58,701 nucleotides of DNA from Hyphochytrium catenoides (taxonomy: Eukaryota > Sar > Hyphochytriomycetes > Hyphochytriales > Hyphochytriaceae). This document shows, piece after piece, positions 10,941-22,333 of the stretch (within the stretch, counting starts at the first letter, position 1; each line of letters starts with the position of its first letter). The position numbers were made by a program, and so were the translations under genes. The notes beneath the pieces are model-generated. The model was not told the origin of the DNA, searched no databases, and was given only the letters and a program-made list of their open reading frames with translations. The stretch lies in contig FLMG01000335.1 of the NCBI GenBank assembly GCA_900088475.1, positions 201,991 through 260,691 on the forward strand, read 5' to 3'.

Positions 10941-13900
10941 ATGGTTGCGATGCCTCCTCGTAGAGTCACGTCCAGGAGTGCGGGACCTAAACGAGGCCAT
11001 TATGCCGGTGAGTGTTGCCTTTCAGAATCCTCCGGTCGCCCTCTTCCTTGAAGCCCATGCCTAATCTCCGTCACCGCTTTGATCCTGATTACTTTACTTA
11101 TCTAACTGTTAGATCCAAGCTCCCCAATTGCTGCTTCACCTAGGACACGCGGCAGAAAGCGCACTCTCTCAGGTAACAAAGATGAATTCTCCTATCCCTG
11201 CCCGCTCTTCCTCTTCCCCAAAGGAGAGACTAAAAGGTCCTGGTTCTCTAACTACCGGGAGCTATGTCATGGCTTTCTACATCAACCTTCCTCGCTTCCA
11301 TGGCATCTATCGACAAATTTAGTCCATTCCTGAAGATGTCCCTCTGACTCCTCTCCCTATACACGTAGCGGTGATCCCAGCTCCACCTTCAAGTGACCAA
11401 ACAGGCCATGATCACAGGTTTGCTTCTTACGTACAATGAACGCCTCGAATCATTTCTTACTCTTCTTTCATTTACCTCTTCTAATCAAGTGACGCACCTT
11501 CAAGAGCTAACCAAAAAACGGCCAGTAGCAGCAGACAGGGCTCTCCTAACAAGCGATCTCACAAACATACGTCGCATGCGGCGGAAAAGCCCTCTCCGCG
11601 AAGCCCAGAAAAGAAGCTAAGAGTGTACGAGTCTCTTCTCTTTCCCAGCAGCTTGGGTCCATCGGAAAAGCCCTTATGTAACAATTGTTGCTTCCCTCCC
11701 CGGGACTTTTTGTGTACAGAAGTAGGCCACCGTCTCCAATCGAGGAGCTCCCGCAGGAAGGTGAAGAAGGATGGAAGGGCAAAGTAGTGCAGACACTTTT
11801 CTCTCCCATGCTGAAGTTTTTCGGTGGCACCGGTATGCCAGATAGCTATTAGCACTAAAATCCTTCATCACTCGCGACTTACTCTGGACATTGATCCTTC
11901 CTTTAGATGACTCTGGTGGGCAAGTAGCGGATGTCGGAGTGTCCACAGAGCTCTCAAAAGGCCACGACAGTACCGACCAGGTAAAGTTCATTGGTCGTTG
12001 TCTCTGCCATGTGCTCTCTTGTTTAGGAGGACATCGTTCGTTAAGAACCGCCGTCAATTGCAGTCGCTATGTTCCTTCACTCCGTAAGAGCTATACACCA
12101 AAGCTTACCTTCGACTTGCATCTCACGTAGAAGGAAACTGCTGCCGAGTCGACAAAAGTTAAGGGCCTTAGCCCTAGCAAAAGCCCTGCAAGTATGACAG
12201 AAGGCAAAGAAGCAATACCTCAACCTGAAAGAGCCATAGCGGAGAGAAGAAGAGAGGAAATAGAGGAGCAGATGGGAGACAATGACATGCTAGCCCAGGA
12301 GAACATCTGGGATGACGAAGCCGCCGAGGAGGAGGATGAATTTGAAGAGTTTAACCCGTGCGTTTATTCGCTTCAACCATGTCTCTCCACCCAGGCACTG
12401 CTAACACTGCTTACAGTTATTTATTCATGAAGTATCTGCCACCCTATGACGCGGTGGCTCCGACGTTCCCAAAGATCTGGTTACCGAAGCAGACTCGACG
12501 GTGTCCGCCAATTACCCTAGTACGTATAGCCATGGCTCTTGGAACGACTCTATCGCTCGCAAGATCATCCGTAGTGATTAGTAGCGTCCGAGCGGTGCAC
12601 CTACGCTTCATCATGTTGTGGTCATGCTGACGCTATACTTGTGGGCTGACAATTGCAGGCGCTGGATCTAGACGAGACGTTGGTGCATTGTAGTGTCGAA
12701 GGAGGAGGCAAGGCCGACCTTATTTTCCCGGTGGGAGCTCGCTCTTACTTTTCACGACCTACGGGAACAGCGCCACTGTCCCGTCTCACTCCAACTTCCT
12801 CTCTCTCTCGCTCAACACTGCTACTCTACTCCTACCTTTCTCCCTCTCGTTCTTCGTCCTTGAGTTCCTTGTCTCCTCATCCCATACTACCTTGCTTTTA
12901 GGCTGGTTTCTTCCGTCTTTTTCACCACTGCCGCCTACTGTCCTTGCTGCTCCGAGGAACTCTTGTTCTGTACCCTCTTCACTCCAGACTCATGTATATT
13001 TCTCACGCCATGTTTACGCGGCAACAGGTAGAGTTCAATGATAGAGTGTATGATGTTCATGTCAGAAAGCGACCCCACTTGGACTTCTTCTTGCGGTCCG
13101 TCCACTCGATGTTTGAAGTCGTCGTCTTTACCGCTTCTCAGGTACGCGTCGGCACCAGTGACCCATTGTGGTGCTATCCTAGTCTCATATACTGCCCATT
13201 GCTCTATTTCCCAGCAAGTGTACGCAGAGAAGCTCCTAAATATCCTAGATCCAGACAAGAAGCTTGTCAGGTGAGCGAAAACATCATTATCGCTTCCTTC
13301 CTCTGCTGTCTCCTGAACGCTTGCCTTGGACCTCTTTTTGTTCTTTCTTCTTTCGTTTGGCCGCTGCCTAGGCCCCCGGTCACTCTTACTGCTGCTCTCC
13401 AGTGACGTAATCATGTACCGGCTTAGCCCCGCAGTCCTCCCTTTTCATTCCTCAATGAACCTAACGGTGTCTTGAAATTTAGACATAGACTGTATCGTGA
13501 TGCCTGCCTGGCTGTGGATGGCAACTATCTGAAAGACTTAACTGTTCTGGGGAGGGACCTGAAGAAGGTGAGAGTGGATCTTTTGCCCTTGTCTTACCCT
13601 CACGTTTTGTCATGGCAGTGCTTCTTGACAACGACTATAAAATCCATCTTACTGTACTCCATCTCTACGCATAGGTCATCTTGGTAGACAATTCGCCCCA
13701 CGCATTCGCTTATCAGGTATGCATCTTGAAGATCGAGCCAGAAGCTGCTCCAAGAGCTGCAACCCTAACACGTCTTCTCTCCTGTTACTTTCTGCCCACT
13801 ATTCGTCTCTCCATGACGCGGATTAGGTCAACAACGGCGTCCCCATAGAAAGTTGGTTTGACGACGACAAGGATACGGAGGTAAGCTACCTTCTTTGTCG

Positions 13901-14075
13901 TGACCTTGAATTTATTGTCGTCCCTTTCGCCTGAGCTTCATGCTGATTCTTCTTTTGTTTATATCAGCTCCTGAAGCTTCTCCACTTTCTGAAGAGACTC
14001 GCAAACGTGGATGACGTCCGCCCTATCATTGCAAAGACCTTCCAGACAGAGCGTTTGATTACGGAAGCGGAGTAG
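10941..14075 (+). CDS. CTD-type (SCP/FCP1-like, HAD superfamily) protein phosphatase
   Basis: Fifteen exons in my model: 10941-11007, 11113-11172, 11336-11417, 11490-11624, 11720-11760, 11907-11980, 12131-12357, 12417-12519, 12659-12730, 13028-13141, 13215-13270, 13483-13567, 13675-13716, 13827-13880 and 13968-14075; 439 residues. The C-terminal ~200 residues are a complete FCP1-homology domain: catalytic LDLDETLVH (DxDxT), VVFTASQ, RHRLYRDACLA, YLKDLTVLGRDLKK, VILVDNSPHAF and SWFDDDKDTELLKLL. These enzymes dephosphorylate Ser/Thr, classically on the RNA polymerase II tail, or lipid regulators in the Dullard branch. The N-terminal half is low-complexity, Ser/Pro/Lys-rich with SPNKRSHKH, possibly a nuclear signal, then an acidic DEAAEEEDEFEEF stretch. 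Exon 3's acceptor (11335) was chosen on phase and is the weakest junction. Confidence 0.88.
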
Positions 14076-14231
14076 TATCCTCTGGCACTGCCTCCATGAG
14101 TAACCCGACACACACTTTTATCTCATTATGACCTCACTCCTACCATCCTATATCCCTCGGTTATGGTAGGCGTGCACAGCCGCTTGTGCAGCAATTATAT
14201 TCTTTGTCGTGAATAGGCTAATAGCAGTGAC

Positions 14232-14949
14232 TTAGGCGTCAGGATCAAACTCTTCTTCGTCACTTGAGTCAGCACCGCTCCCTGCTACGCCCATCCCGCT
14301 CTGGATGTCCTTGGTCGTGTTCGCGTTGATATCAAACACCCCGTCGCAAATTGCTTTAATGGTAGGCTTCGCGTGCGTATACGCCATTACTAGGGGCCTA
14401 GCCGCTGTGTTCGGTAACCTTCGTAGCGTTTACCGGAAAGAGAGAGTTGTTCAGACAAAGAACCAACCACCAATCAGAAACTTATTTAAAATGGAAAAGG
14501 GTGGAAGGGCATGAAGAGTCTACACCTATACCATGTACAAGCACCCACCACGTGATAAAATAGAGCTTGCTCACGAGCCGCCCGTCAGCGGACTTTGCTT
14601 CATGGTCGTAGACGGCATAACGACAGTCCGCGGATGGCAGAGAAGAGATAAAAGCCTGAGGGTCTGACTGCCGCTCTCCTGCCCTGTCTACAACAATCTG
14701 GAGCCACGATGTGACCTCAGAAAGTCAGCCTTATGCCGTTTCCTGGCCTGATTGTATCAAAAAGGACCTTTTGGCACTTACTTTGTCTCCTTCGATCTTG
14801 AAGAGAACATAGCGATGCTTTCTCTTTAGCTTAATATCTTTAAAGGCAACGGAGCACTCATCCGCAGGAGCTAAAGACGCCGAATGGTGTGCATCTGCTG
14901 GGCGTAGAAACTTTTGCTCGCCTCCGGTCTTTAGGTGCGGCTCAGCCAT
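14232..14949 (-). CDS. ADF/cofilin-family actin-depolymerising factor
   Basis: Three exons: 14782-14949, 14549-14697 and 14232-14397, giving 160 residues if the start is the ATG at 14949. ADF/cofilin binds and severs actin filaments in the cytoplasm. Family landmarks: DECSVAFKDIKLKRKHRYVLF (here slightly split by the following KIEGD), IVVDRAG, CRYAVYDHEAKSADGR and KLYFITW, then MAYTHAKPTIKAICDG. The C-terminus is acidic (DSSDEEEFDPDA). The junction into exon 3 gives FITW-PLVMAY, about six residues shorter than usual between the ITW strand and the MxY helix, so a micro-exon may be missed. The first ~25 residues before APADECS are longer than usual and could instead begin in an upstream exon. 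Convergent with the phosphatase gene, stops 156 bases apart. Confidence 0.85.
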
Positions 14950-15597
14950 AGTGAATGTAGCTGTTGCGCTCACTGCAAGAGCATCAGAGTTAGTTCCAGA
15001 CTGACGATAGAGTTCACCTACAATTACCTTCCAGTGCTGCAGAGATGACGCCTTCACAAGCAGCACTCGGTAGTGCCCATGTATCATCCCCTCATTGGAC
15101 TCTTCCTTCATTCATGACCAGGTGACCAGAGCATACACTGACGATGATGACAATAGCTATGAAGATGCAAACAGAGAAACCTTTTCTACGAAGGACAGCT
15201 TCAATCTTCAGAAAGCTTGGCATTCCTTTCCGACCGTTACCGCCCTGACGGATCTTTCAGGACTAGAAATAATCAGTCCTTCTATTACCATTATGATCTT
15301 TTGATTAGTTATCATGACCTTTGGTTCTCCAAGCTCAGTTTTTGTTCCCCAGTCGGTTTTGTTGTGAAGGTTTCTGAGAGTTTCTGATCCTTCTTTCAGG
15401 TGCACTCCGTTATGGTCATTGGAGCTGAGGAAGAAAGCAGAGTGCAGTCTCTGCAACATTAGCTAACTTCCAGCGTAACTGAAGCTTCAGCAGCAGAGGA
15501 TGGTTGGTGCCTTCTTCATGGCAGCCGGTCAGCAAGTAGGATAAGGCTGTCAAACGTGGATAGCAGAGAGGATCCGATACGTCTAAGACCAAGGACT
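14950..15597. other. Divergent intergenic region between cofilin and LIM gene
   Basis: About 650 bases between two outward-facing genes; presumably both promoters and possibly a leader exon of the cofilin gene. No other coding signal recognised. Confidence 0.4.
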
Positions 15598-18500
15598 ATG
15601 CCATTCTGTCCACGATGTGGGGACCTCATTCGTGGGGCGGCTACCTGCGACAAGTGCGGTGTAGGCGTGGTCAGTAGCACCTTCATCTTTCTAACTTCCC
15701 ATTGAGTCTTCTCGTCTAATCTTCTCACTATGGTCTACTCACTTTCTAGGTGCAACCTATGGGCGCGATTCCTGACGGCGCCCATCATTCAGCTGTGTCT
15801 TCCTACCGACATCAACCCAGCGTAACTTTGAGTGGTGTACCTGCAAACGGCGGAGCCTCTCTGTCGCGGTTGCATTCCGACCCAAATGACCATTTAATCG
15901 GCTCGCAAAGTTATTCCTTGTCCTCTAGTCTAAGGCCTAGCCCATCAAAGCCATTAGCTACCACTTACACGCCGCTGCCGCACAAGGGTGTAGTTAATGA
16001 AAGAACTTCACCCAGGGCAGTGCCGAGGTGGCAAGAGCAGCATCAACCATCGCATTCTCCTGCTCAGTCGTTTGCATCAGTACCTTCACCGGGTGGGACC
16101 ACTACTCCCTTATGGCAACGTTCACATCCAGCGAGCCAGGGAGCAGCAGCATCTGTCAATAGCACGCCGCGTTGGCCACCTGCGACCCCCGATGTCACAG
16201 CTCAAGTCGGAGTTCTAGCTCAGCAGCGGAGCCCGCCTAAAAGTGATCAAAATGGAGCCTATAAGATCCATTCTCAAACAAGTACACTGGCAAGCGCCAC
16301 ATCTAGTTCTCGGCATGAAGAGCCGAAGAAAGAGGCAAAAGAAAGCCACAAGTCCGCTCCGGCACCTAGTAGCCAAGCCCTGCCGACTCCGTCGCCTCTT
16401 CTTAAAAGCGAAGGAAGCTGGCGCTCCACTCAGCGGATAACTCACCAGACTGGGACCGCCCTGGAGGAATATGTGACGGAGGTAGAGCTAGAGCTCTTTA
16501 TGTTCGAGTCTCTAAGTTTGTGGCCTTGCTCTTTTTTTACTGTCGTCACGTGCTACTCAGTTTATCGGAGTTTATCAGATTGCCATTGGCCATAGTCCTG
16601 CCCCGGCCGTCACATCCTTGCGTAAGGCCTCTTATAAAAATGCTGTCTGTTGAAAGGACGTACATTTCGCTGAAGAGTGAACAAAAGTTGGAGACTTACC
16701 GTGTCGTGCGCTTCTCTCTCTTGATCAGGATACACACCTTCGGATACCTAAGAACGGCTTCATGACGATCCTCGAAAAGGTAATTGCCTTTCTGAGTAGC
16801 ACTTTTAGTGTTCGGACTGACATTGTACTATTTCACCGCTATCAAAGCACGCCGATGGGATGTTCCTGGTCCAGCACGCTGGTAACAGAGGGCTTATACC
16901 AAGCGCCTTGGTACAAGAGCATAGTGCGTGATGCTGACTCCTCGCTTATCTTATGTCTGTCCCTTCAGTGCTTACTGTCCTCTCTGTTGTATGTTGCATA
17001 GGTCGAATGTTGTTGAGTTACCTGGGTCCCACTATATATCAAACTCTCTGTTATCAGATCACTTCTTGTACAGCCCTCTCTGTCTATATGCCTCCTATCC
17101 TGTTGTGCTTTGCTGTCTACCAACCGGGACCCTTACCTTTTGTTCCTATTCAGAGCAATTGTCATTATCAGAAAGGACTCCGTCCCAAAGGCGCCTATCT
17201 CCACCATCCTTTGGGATGAGCGAACTATCTCTTGATTCGAAGGAGAAACAACAGTCTTCCACTGAAGAGCCAAGGCGTGACCGCAGCCTATCTGGCTCTG
17301 AAACTGGACTACCGAACGAGTGTCCAGGTTGCCACATGCCCCTAGGTCCCCTTTTCACCCGTGGGTTGGGGAAGAGGTGGCATGAATATGTGAGTGAATA
17401 GGTTGGATAAGGGAAAACCGCATCAGCTCGAAGAAAACATACTCTAGTAAAATAGTAACGGGAAAGGACAGACGTTTTAGCAGTTGGCTTGCGACGCTGA
17501 AAGGGGAGCTCAGACTATAGTAGACTAAGACCCTTCCCTCCTCTGGCCTCTTCCGGTGCAGTGCTTCCTGTGTGCCAGATGTACCATGGTCATTGAGGAA
17601 GGAGAGGCATGGGTTGAGGAGGCAGGAAAGGCGTACCACGAGGATTGTATGCGACAAATGAAGGAGCTACGGGCAATATCTCACTCAGTGGAGAGAAAGG
17701 GAAGCTTCCGTTCTTTCCCAGCTACTGCGCCTCCTTCATCTCCTTCGACCACCAGCTCCACAAACGCCGACATAGGAAAGGAGGTTCCTGAAAGGCAACA
17801 GGTAAAGTCACCACGTGGAGGAGTCGGGTTAGATGTGCCTGTCGATGCGGGCGATGCCCGCCGCAAGGTCCATACTTCATCGGAATCCCTGGAGACCCAA
17901 GGGCCAAATAGGGCAAGTCAAACTTCTCAGGAAGACCTACCTCTGTTCCATTCTCGGCCGCCTCCGCCGTCTGCCGTTGCGCATCACAATGATGACGCCA
18001 AAACCGGCCGTCCCCTATTTGCCCGCCCACCTCCCCCACTGGCATCCCCTGACAGGACGATGGCCTCACAAGCAAGGACTGTTAAAGAGGCTCCTTCTAA
18101 GGGCCCACCCTCTCCACAGAAACGCCCTAGTGAGCCAGTATACAGCGCTGTTTTGAGGACTTCCCCTAGGGACCACATAGATCGGAAGCAAGAAGCTCTC
18201 CCGCCAGGAGAAACGAGCAAGGTGGGACCTGATGCGGACGTAGAAAGGTCGTTAGGATGCGCATCGGGCAGCGACAATGAGCGAAAGATGACGGAAGATG
18301 AAAAGGATAGGACATTCTTAGAAAATAGTTTGGAACCGTGCCAAACCTGCGGTAGAATGGTGGCTGAGGAGGGAATCCTGGCCCTGAAAGGGGTATTTCA
18401 TCCTGAGGTGAGCATAGTCCTAACAGTTTTTATGTTCGTCAATCTTTATCCTTCGTTACCTCGCGGCTATAATCTAAAGTATTCCAGTGCTTGTAAGACT

Positions 18501-19165
18501 AGGACTAGAGCTAAATCTCTTCTCTGCTACCAGTGCTTCCGGTGCGCTCACTGTCAGAAGGTGATTGACCCTGATGATGGCATTGGAGAACAGAATAACA
18601 AGGTAAGCAACTCAGCCCTAGAGATGGCGTTTTCTTTAACTAAGGACTTGTAGGCCCTTGGCGTTTACTACTATCATACTGCATGTCCCAGAATCCCCAG
18701 TCTTCCGTGGCTCTAACTTTCCCTACTCCTCCAACCTCTCATGATGCTGCCAGCCGTATCATTTTCAGTGCTATCTGGATCAGTTTGCCGAGAAATGTGC
18801 TGCGTGTCAAAAGGTATAGCCCTTTCTCGTCGTCTCTAAGGCACGCAAGGCCTGGGAGGGTGTGGCCTGTTTGCACTTTATCTATGTGTACCTCAGTTTC
18901 GCAATGTTGCCTTGTAACGTCTGCTACCTTGCCTTTTCGCAGCCTTTGGAAGGGCAGGTAATTAAAGCCCAAGGATCATCATATCATCCAGACTGCTTTA
19001 GGTGCACGCGTTGTCGTGCAAGGATTGAAGGTCCGTCATTTTGCCCTTTTGAAATCTATACTGCACGGCTTAACTCTATTTCAATGCCGTCCTGTGCCTC
19101 GTCTAACTGGTCTTGCAGGTGGATATTACCTCCGAGACTCGGCAGTGGTTTGTCTCCATTGCTAG
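15598..19165 (+). CDS. Zinc-ribbon plus triple-LIM domain protein
   Basis: Ten exons: 15598-15660, 15750-16481, 16729-16779, 16848-16881, 17172-17389, 17562-18407, 18534-18602, 18754-18813, 18943-19030 and 19119-19165; 735 residues, all phases consistent. The first exon encodes a small zinc ribbon (CPRCGD...CDKCG). A ~250-residue Ser/Pro-rich disordered region follows. LIM1 lies at ~344-395 (CPGC, HEYC, CARC, HEDC). A second Pro/Ser-rich linker runs to ~625. LIM2 begins at ~626 (CQTC, HPEC, CAHC, then YHFQCYLD). LIM3 runs from ~686 to the end (CAAC, HPDC, CTRC, CLHC). LIM domains are protein-binding zinc modules of cytoskeletal and signalling scaffolds; no catalytic domain is present, so a paxillin-like adaptor role is an inference. 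The 3' end abuts the next gene: the two stop codons are only two bases apart. Confidence 0.88.
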
Positions 19166-19167
19166 AG

Positions 19168-22100
19168 TTAAAGAACTATATTGTTCTCGTTTTCCTCCTT
19201 CTTGCTTACGCCGACAGCACTCTCCGGACTGGCCTCTTCTGGAGCCAGTGGGGGTTCCTTCAACGCCCCATCGATAGAGACACTTCCATCGCTGTTGGGA
19301 GCTGTCCGCTGTTCCTCATCCTTCTTTTCCCTGACACAGAGGAAAAGACAGTCGAATAGTTCGTTGATATCGGACGTCGGCGAGGACGGCAGGTCCTTGA
19401 GCTCTAGCTCCATTTTGAGCGCTTCAACGAATGCCGCACGCTTCTGATCTGTTAGCTCTGCCTTCAATGTCTTCTTCAAGACTGTTCTTTTCTCTGCCTT
19501 GCGCCTGTGGAAGGGCAACAAGTGACTCTTTGGAAGGTTTCGAAATACAAGGAAATCACAGGAAAGTGAAGCAGTGGGGCCCTGCGGGAACGTGACCGGG
19601 CGATGGTGCTGTCCTCAGTAGGACTAATAGAACATGATGGGCTAATAACTCAGTATCCGAGAAGGGGCGAACGAACAGATCTCCCGAATCCCAACCTTGG
19701 GCACTGCATCTTCTTTTTCTGCAATATCTGCCTCATTTCGTTGTCTGTGAGTGGCCTCAAGTACTCGTCCACGCTTATGAACCGCTTCCCAAACGTGTAG
19801 CCGTCGACGAGCAGAGCATCCTGCTCCTTCAACAAGGCCGCCTCCAGAAGAATCAATTTGTCATATCTGTACCTCATTCCGGCAGTGAATAGAGTGATAT
19901 GTTGGACACAATTAAGGGTTAGAAGATATATACGGGAGAGTCCACAGACCAATGCGGGCATGGGAGAAAGGGTACAGGACTGCGGAGAGGGGTATCAAGG
20001 ACAAGAGGAACCTTCTCAGCGAAGCATGATCATCCCGGTCTGATTAGAAAGTTGAGAGGGAAGGACCGACACTTTAGAGGACCAACCATTCGTGATAGAT
20101 ATCCTCACCTGCTCCGTCCGTTGGGCTCTATCCTTCGCGCTCGCAGCTCTTCATCTAGCGAGTCTTCGTCTAGGGTATGCAACGGCTCCAGAACTCCAGC
20201 CGTTCGAAGGTGCGCTCTTCGGTTAATTATCTGAAGGAGATTAAGCCGATCTGCCAGCTCCTGGCGCTCACCCTTGGGAGTCACGCCTACCAAGTGCATC
20301 TTAGATTAGGGAAGCGCGCTCGTCCTCCAAGAACATCCCAAGCATCTCTGCATATAAGAGGGAATAGTCCCTCCCTCCGACTTCCCATATAGAGCTCGTT
20401 TCAGTCGCAATCCCGGTTGTTGGCTGGTAGTCGAAGTACACAGCGGATGCTTTTTGATTGTCTCTCTTTTTCTCTTTCTTTTGGGCTTTCTACCCGTGCT
20501 TTGCTTAGTGTCAAAGTGTAATCGCTCAGACCATCTTTTATCTAATGACTTCAAGAGCCTGGTCCTACGTTTCCCAGGTCAGGCTCCACCCTTCCACTTA
20601 CCATATGACAGAATCTCTTCTTTCAGCTCTTCAGTCCAGATGTCATTTACCAGCCTGATAAGCTCCTCTTTGCTGAGATCCTCTGGCTCCTGTGGGATGC
20701 TGTCTCCCTTGTGAGGTGCCGCTAAGACGCCCCCAACTTTTGGAGTAGATAACCTCCTCCTTTTGCTGAACATAGGAAGAGAAGCACTGTCTTCATGCAT
20801 GCTGCGATCGAGTCGTCTTAAGTCTGCCGCAAGGTACTTGGCTTTCCTTCTTGCTTCCTTTTTCCTCTCATGAGCTTCGACCTCCATCAAGAGCTCGTCG
20901 GTGTCCAGCTCCTGTAAATTGAAGAAGAAGACCTTGGATGAAAACCTGGGGAATTTTGACGAATAGATCGATCATCACTGCCCGCAAGCTCTGTAAAAGA
21001 AGCAACTGTACTATGACGAGCGAGAGAGAACTATGCAGCGTGAAAAAGTTTGCGATAAAGAACAGCGCAGCGTTACCGCTGGATCCTTAAGAAATCTCTG
21101 CTCCATCCGCCGCTTGGTGGGCGAGAACATGTCAAACTCGAAGATTGTAGGGTCCGTGTTAAAATGTAAGGAGAATTTCCTCTTCTTTGAGGAAGATCCT
21201 GGAACTTTGAGGATGCTGTTTAGCTGTTCATTAAGTTGGGGCGGTGTGCTGGGCGTCTCCTGTGGACTCTCCCCTAGAGCAGATGTGGCTTCGGATGGAG
21301 AGGCAGGAGGCTGCAGACCGTCTTCTTGATGAGCCTTGCTAATCTGTCCATCTTTCTGGGCTTTCTGTCGGTTGAGGAGCACCTTTACCTTGCTAAAGAA
21401 CGAGGATAGAATCTTTTCTGGGTGCATGATTAGGGGACGGGTCATGAATAGTGCTGGAGACGTCCAACCTAGGTCTGGGATGTGCGCCAAACCACGCAAT
21501 GAGTAGTCTTATCTAGTTCCTCTCCATCTAAAACCCTACATAATCGATCAACGCCAAGAGTCTGTCACTTTCACGTCTGGCGGAGAGACGTAAGACGCCC
21601 ACTGGTTGCTCAAACCTCCTTCGTCAACAGACCAGGAAGTAAAGAGGATTTGATGGACCAGGAGCAAAGCCGAGCTCCACTTTCAGAGCCGAGGAGAGGA
21701 AGACAGAGGACAGGACAAAGTGTTTGATGAGAAGGCAGAACGAGTTGGATGCTGGACTCTAGAGCCCCATGCAGTGCCTGAGTGCGATGCCACTGTGTGA
21801 AGGATGAATGAAGATCCCTGAGAGGGCTGAATGAAGATCCCAGAGAGAGAGTGACGCTGCCGTACAACTACAACGCACTGTGACTCATGCATCTCCACGC
21901 CCTCCAAGACTTTACCTTCAACCTTCTTGTCCGTTATTCGCACTTCTGTACGGTCTAGAAAACGAAGGTTTGAGGTTGTGATGGCCGTTAGCGGTCCCTC
22001 ACCAGTCACTGTATCTAGCCATGTCCAAGATATTAGGAATATAACTTCTTGGGAACTGATTATTTACGTACCCGAGTGATATCAATTCCAAATATCCCGC

Positions 22101-22176
22101 AGGCGAGTTGAAGAACCATTTTCTGTGTCGTTTCAGCGGCGGTCCGATGGTGAAGATTCTGCAGAAAGCTGCACAT
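19168..22176 (-). CDS. Unknown protein with two tandem SAP-like motifs
   Basis: Exons that join in phase: 21077-21468, 20602-20911, 20109-20286, 19696-19866 and 19168-19504, preceded by a probable exon ending at 21916 (upper limit about 22014). A frame at 22072-22176 (ATG at 22176; MCSFLQNLHHRTAAETTQKM) looks coding but does not join in phase with 21916-22014, so the 5' end is unresolved. I do not recognise the family. Two SAP-like helix-turn-helix motifs follow each other: TEELKEEILSYGVTPKGERQ plus ELADRL, and LDEELRARRIEPNGRSRYDK plus LILLEA. SAP modules usually bind AT-rich DNA or nuclear scaffolds. Upstream are basic clusters (SSKKRKF, SKRRRL) that could be nuclear signals and a Ser/Pro-rich region; the C-terminus is charged and probably helical. 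A nuclear role is inferred only. Confidence 0.72.
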
Positions 22177-22333
22177 GAAGCTGCGGACGAAGACAGAATG
22201 ACGATGGCGATTAGAGAGACAAGCGGATGAGCTCTCTGAAGCTCAAAGGTTGAGACGCTTGCATGGGATAGCTTTGGTGTGACGGAGCCTACGCGCGTGT
22301 CTTACAGAGCAGCATCATATTATATAAAGGAAG
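22177..22333. promoter_or_regulatory. Compact bidirectional promoter region between SAP gene and reductase-isomerase gene
   Basis: Only about 157 bases separate the two proposed start codons facing outward. A TATATAAA string lies at 22321-22328, but it is 5 bases before the plus-strand ATG (22334), too close to act as its TATA box. An in-frame TAA at 22325-22327 supports 22334 as the first usable Met. Confidence 0.4.

Noticed and set aside
12011-12113. Open frame between phosphatase exons 6 and 7
   Set aside because: Its acceptor phase gives an early stop when joined to exon 6, while exon 6 (11980) joins 12131 cleanly in phase.
18654-18692. Segment ALGVYYYHTAC as part of LIM2
   Set aside because: It contains an attractive H-x2-C, but no GT donor joins it in phase; exon 7 joined to 18754 gives PYHFQCYLDQF, which matches the LIM pattern better.
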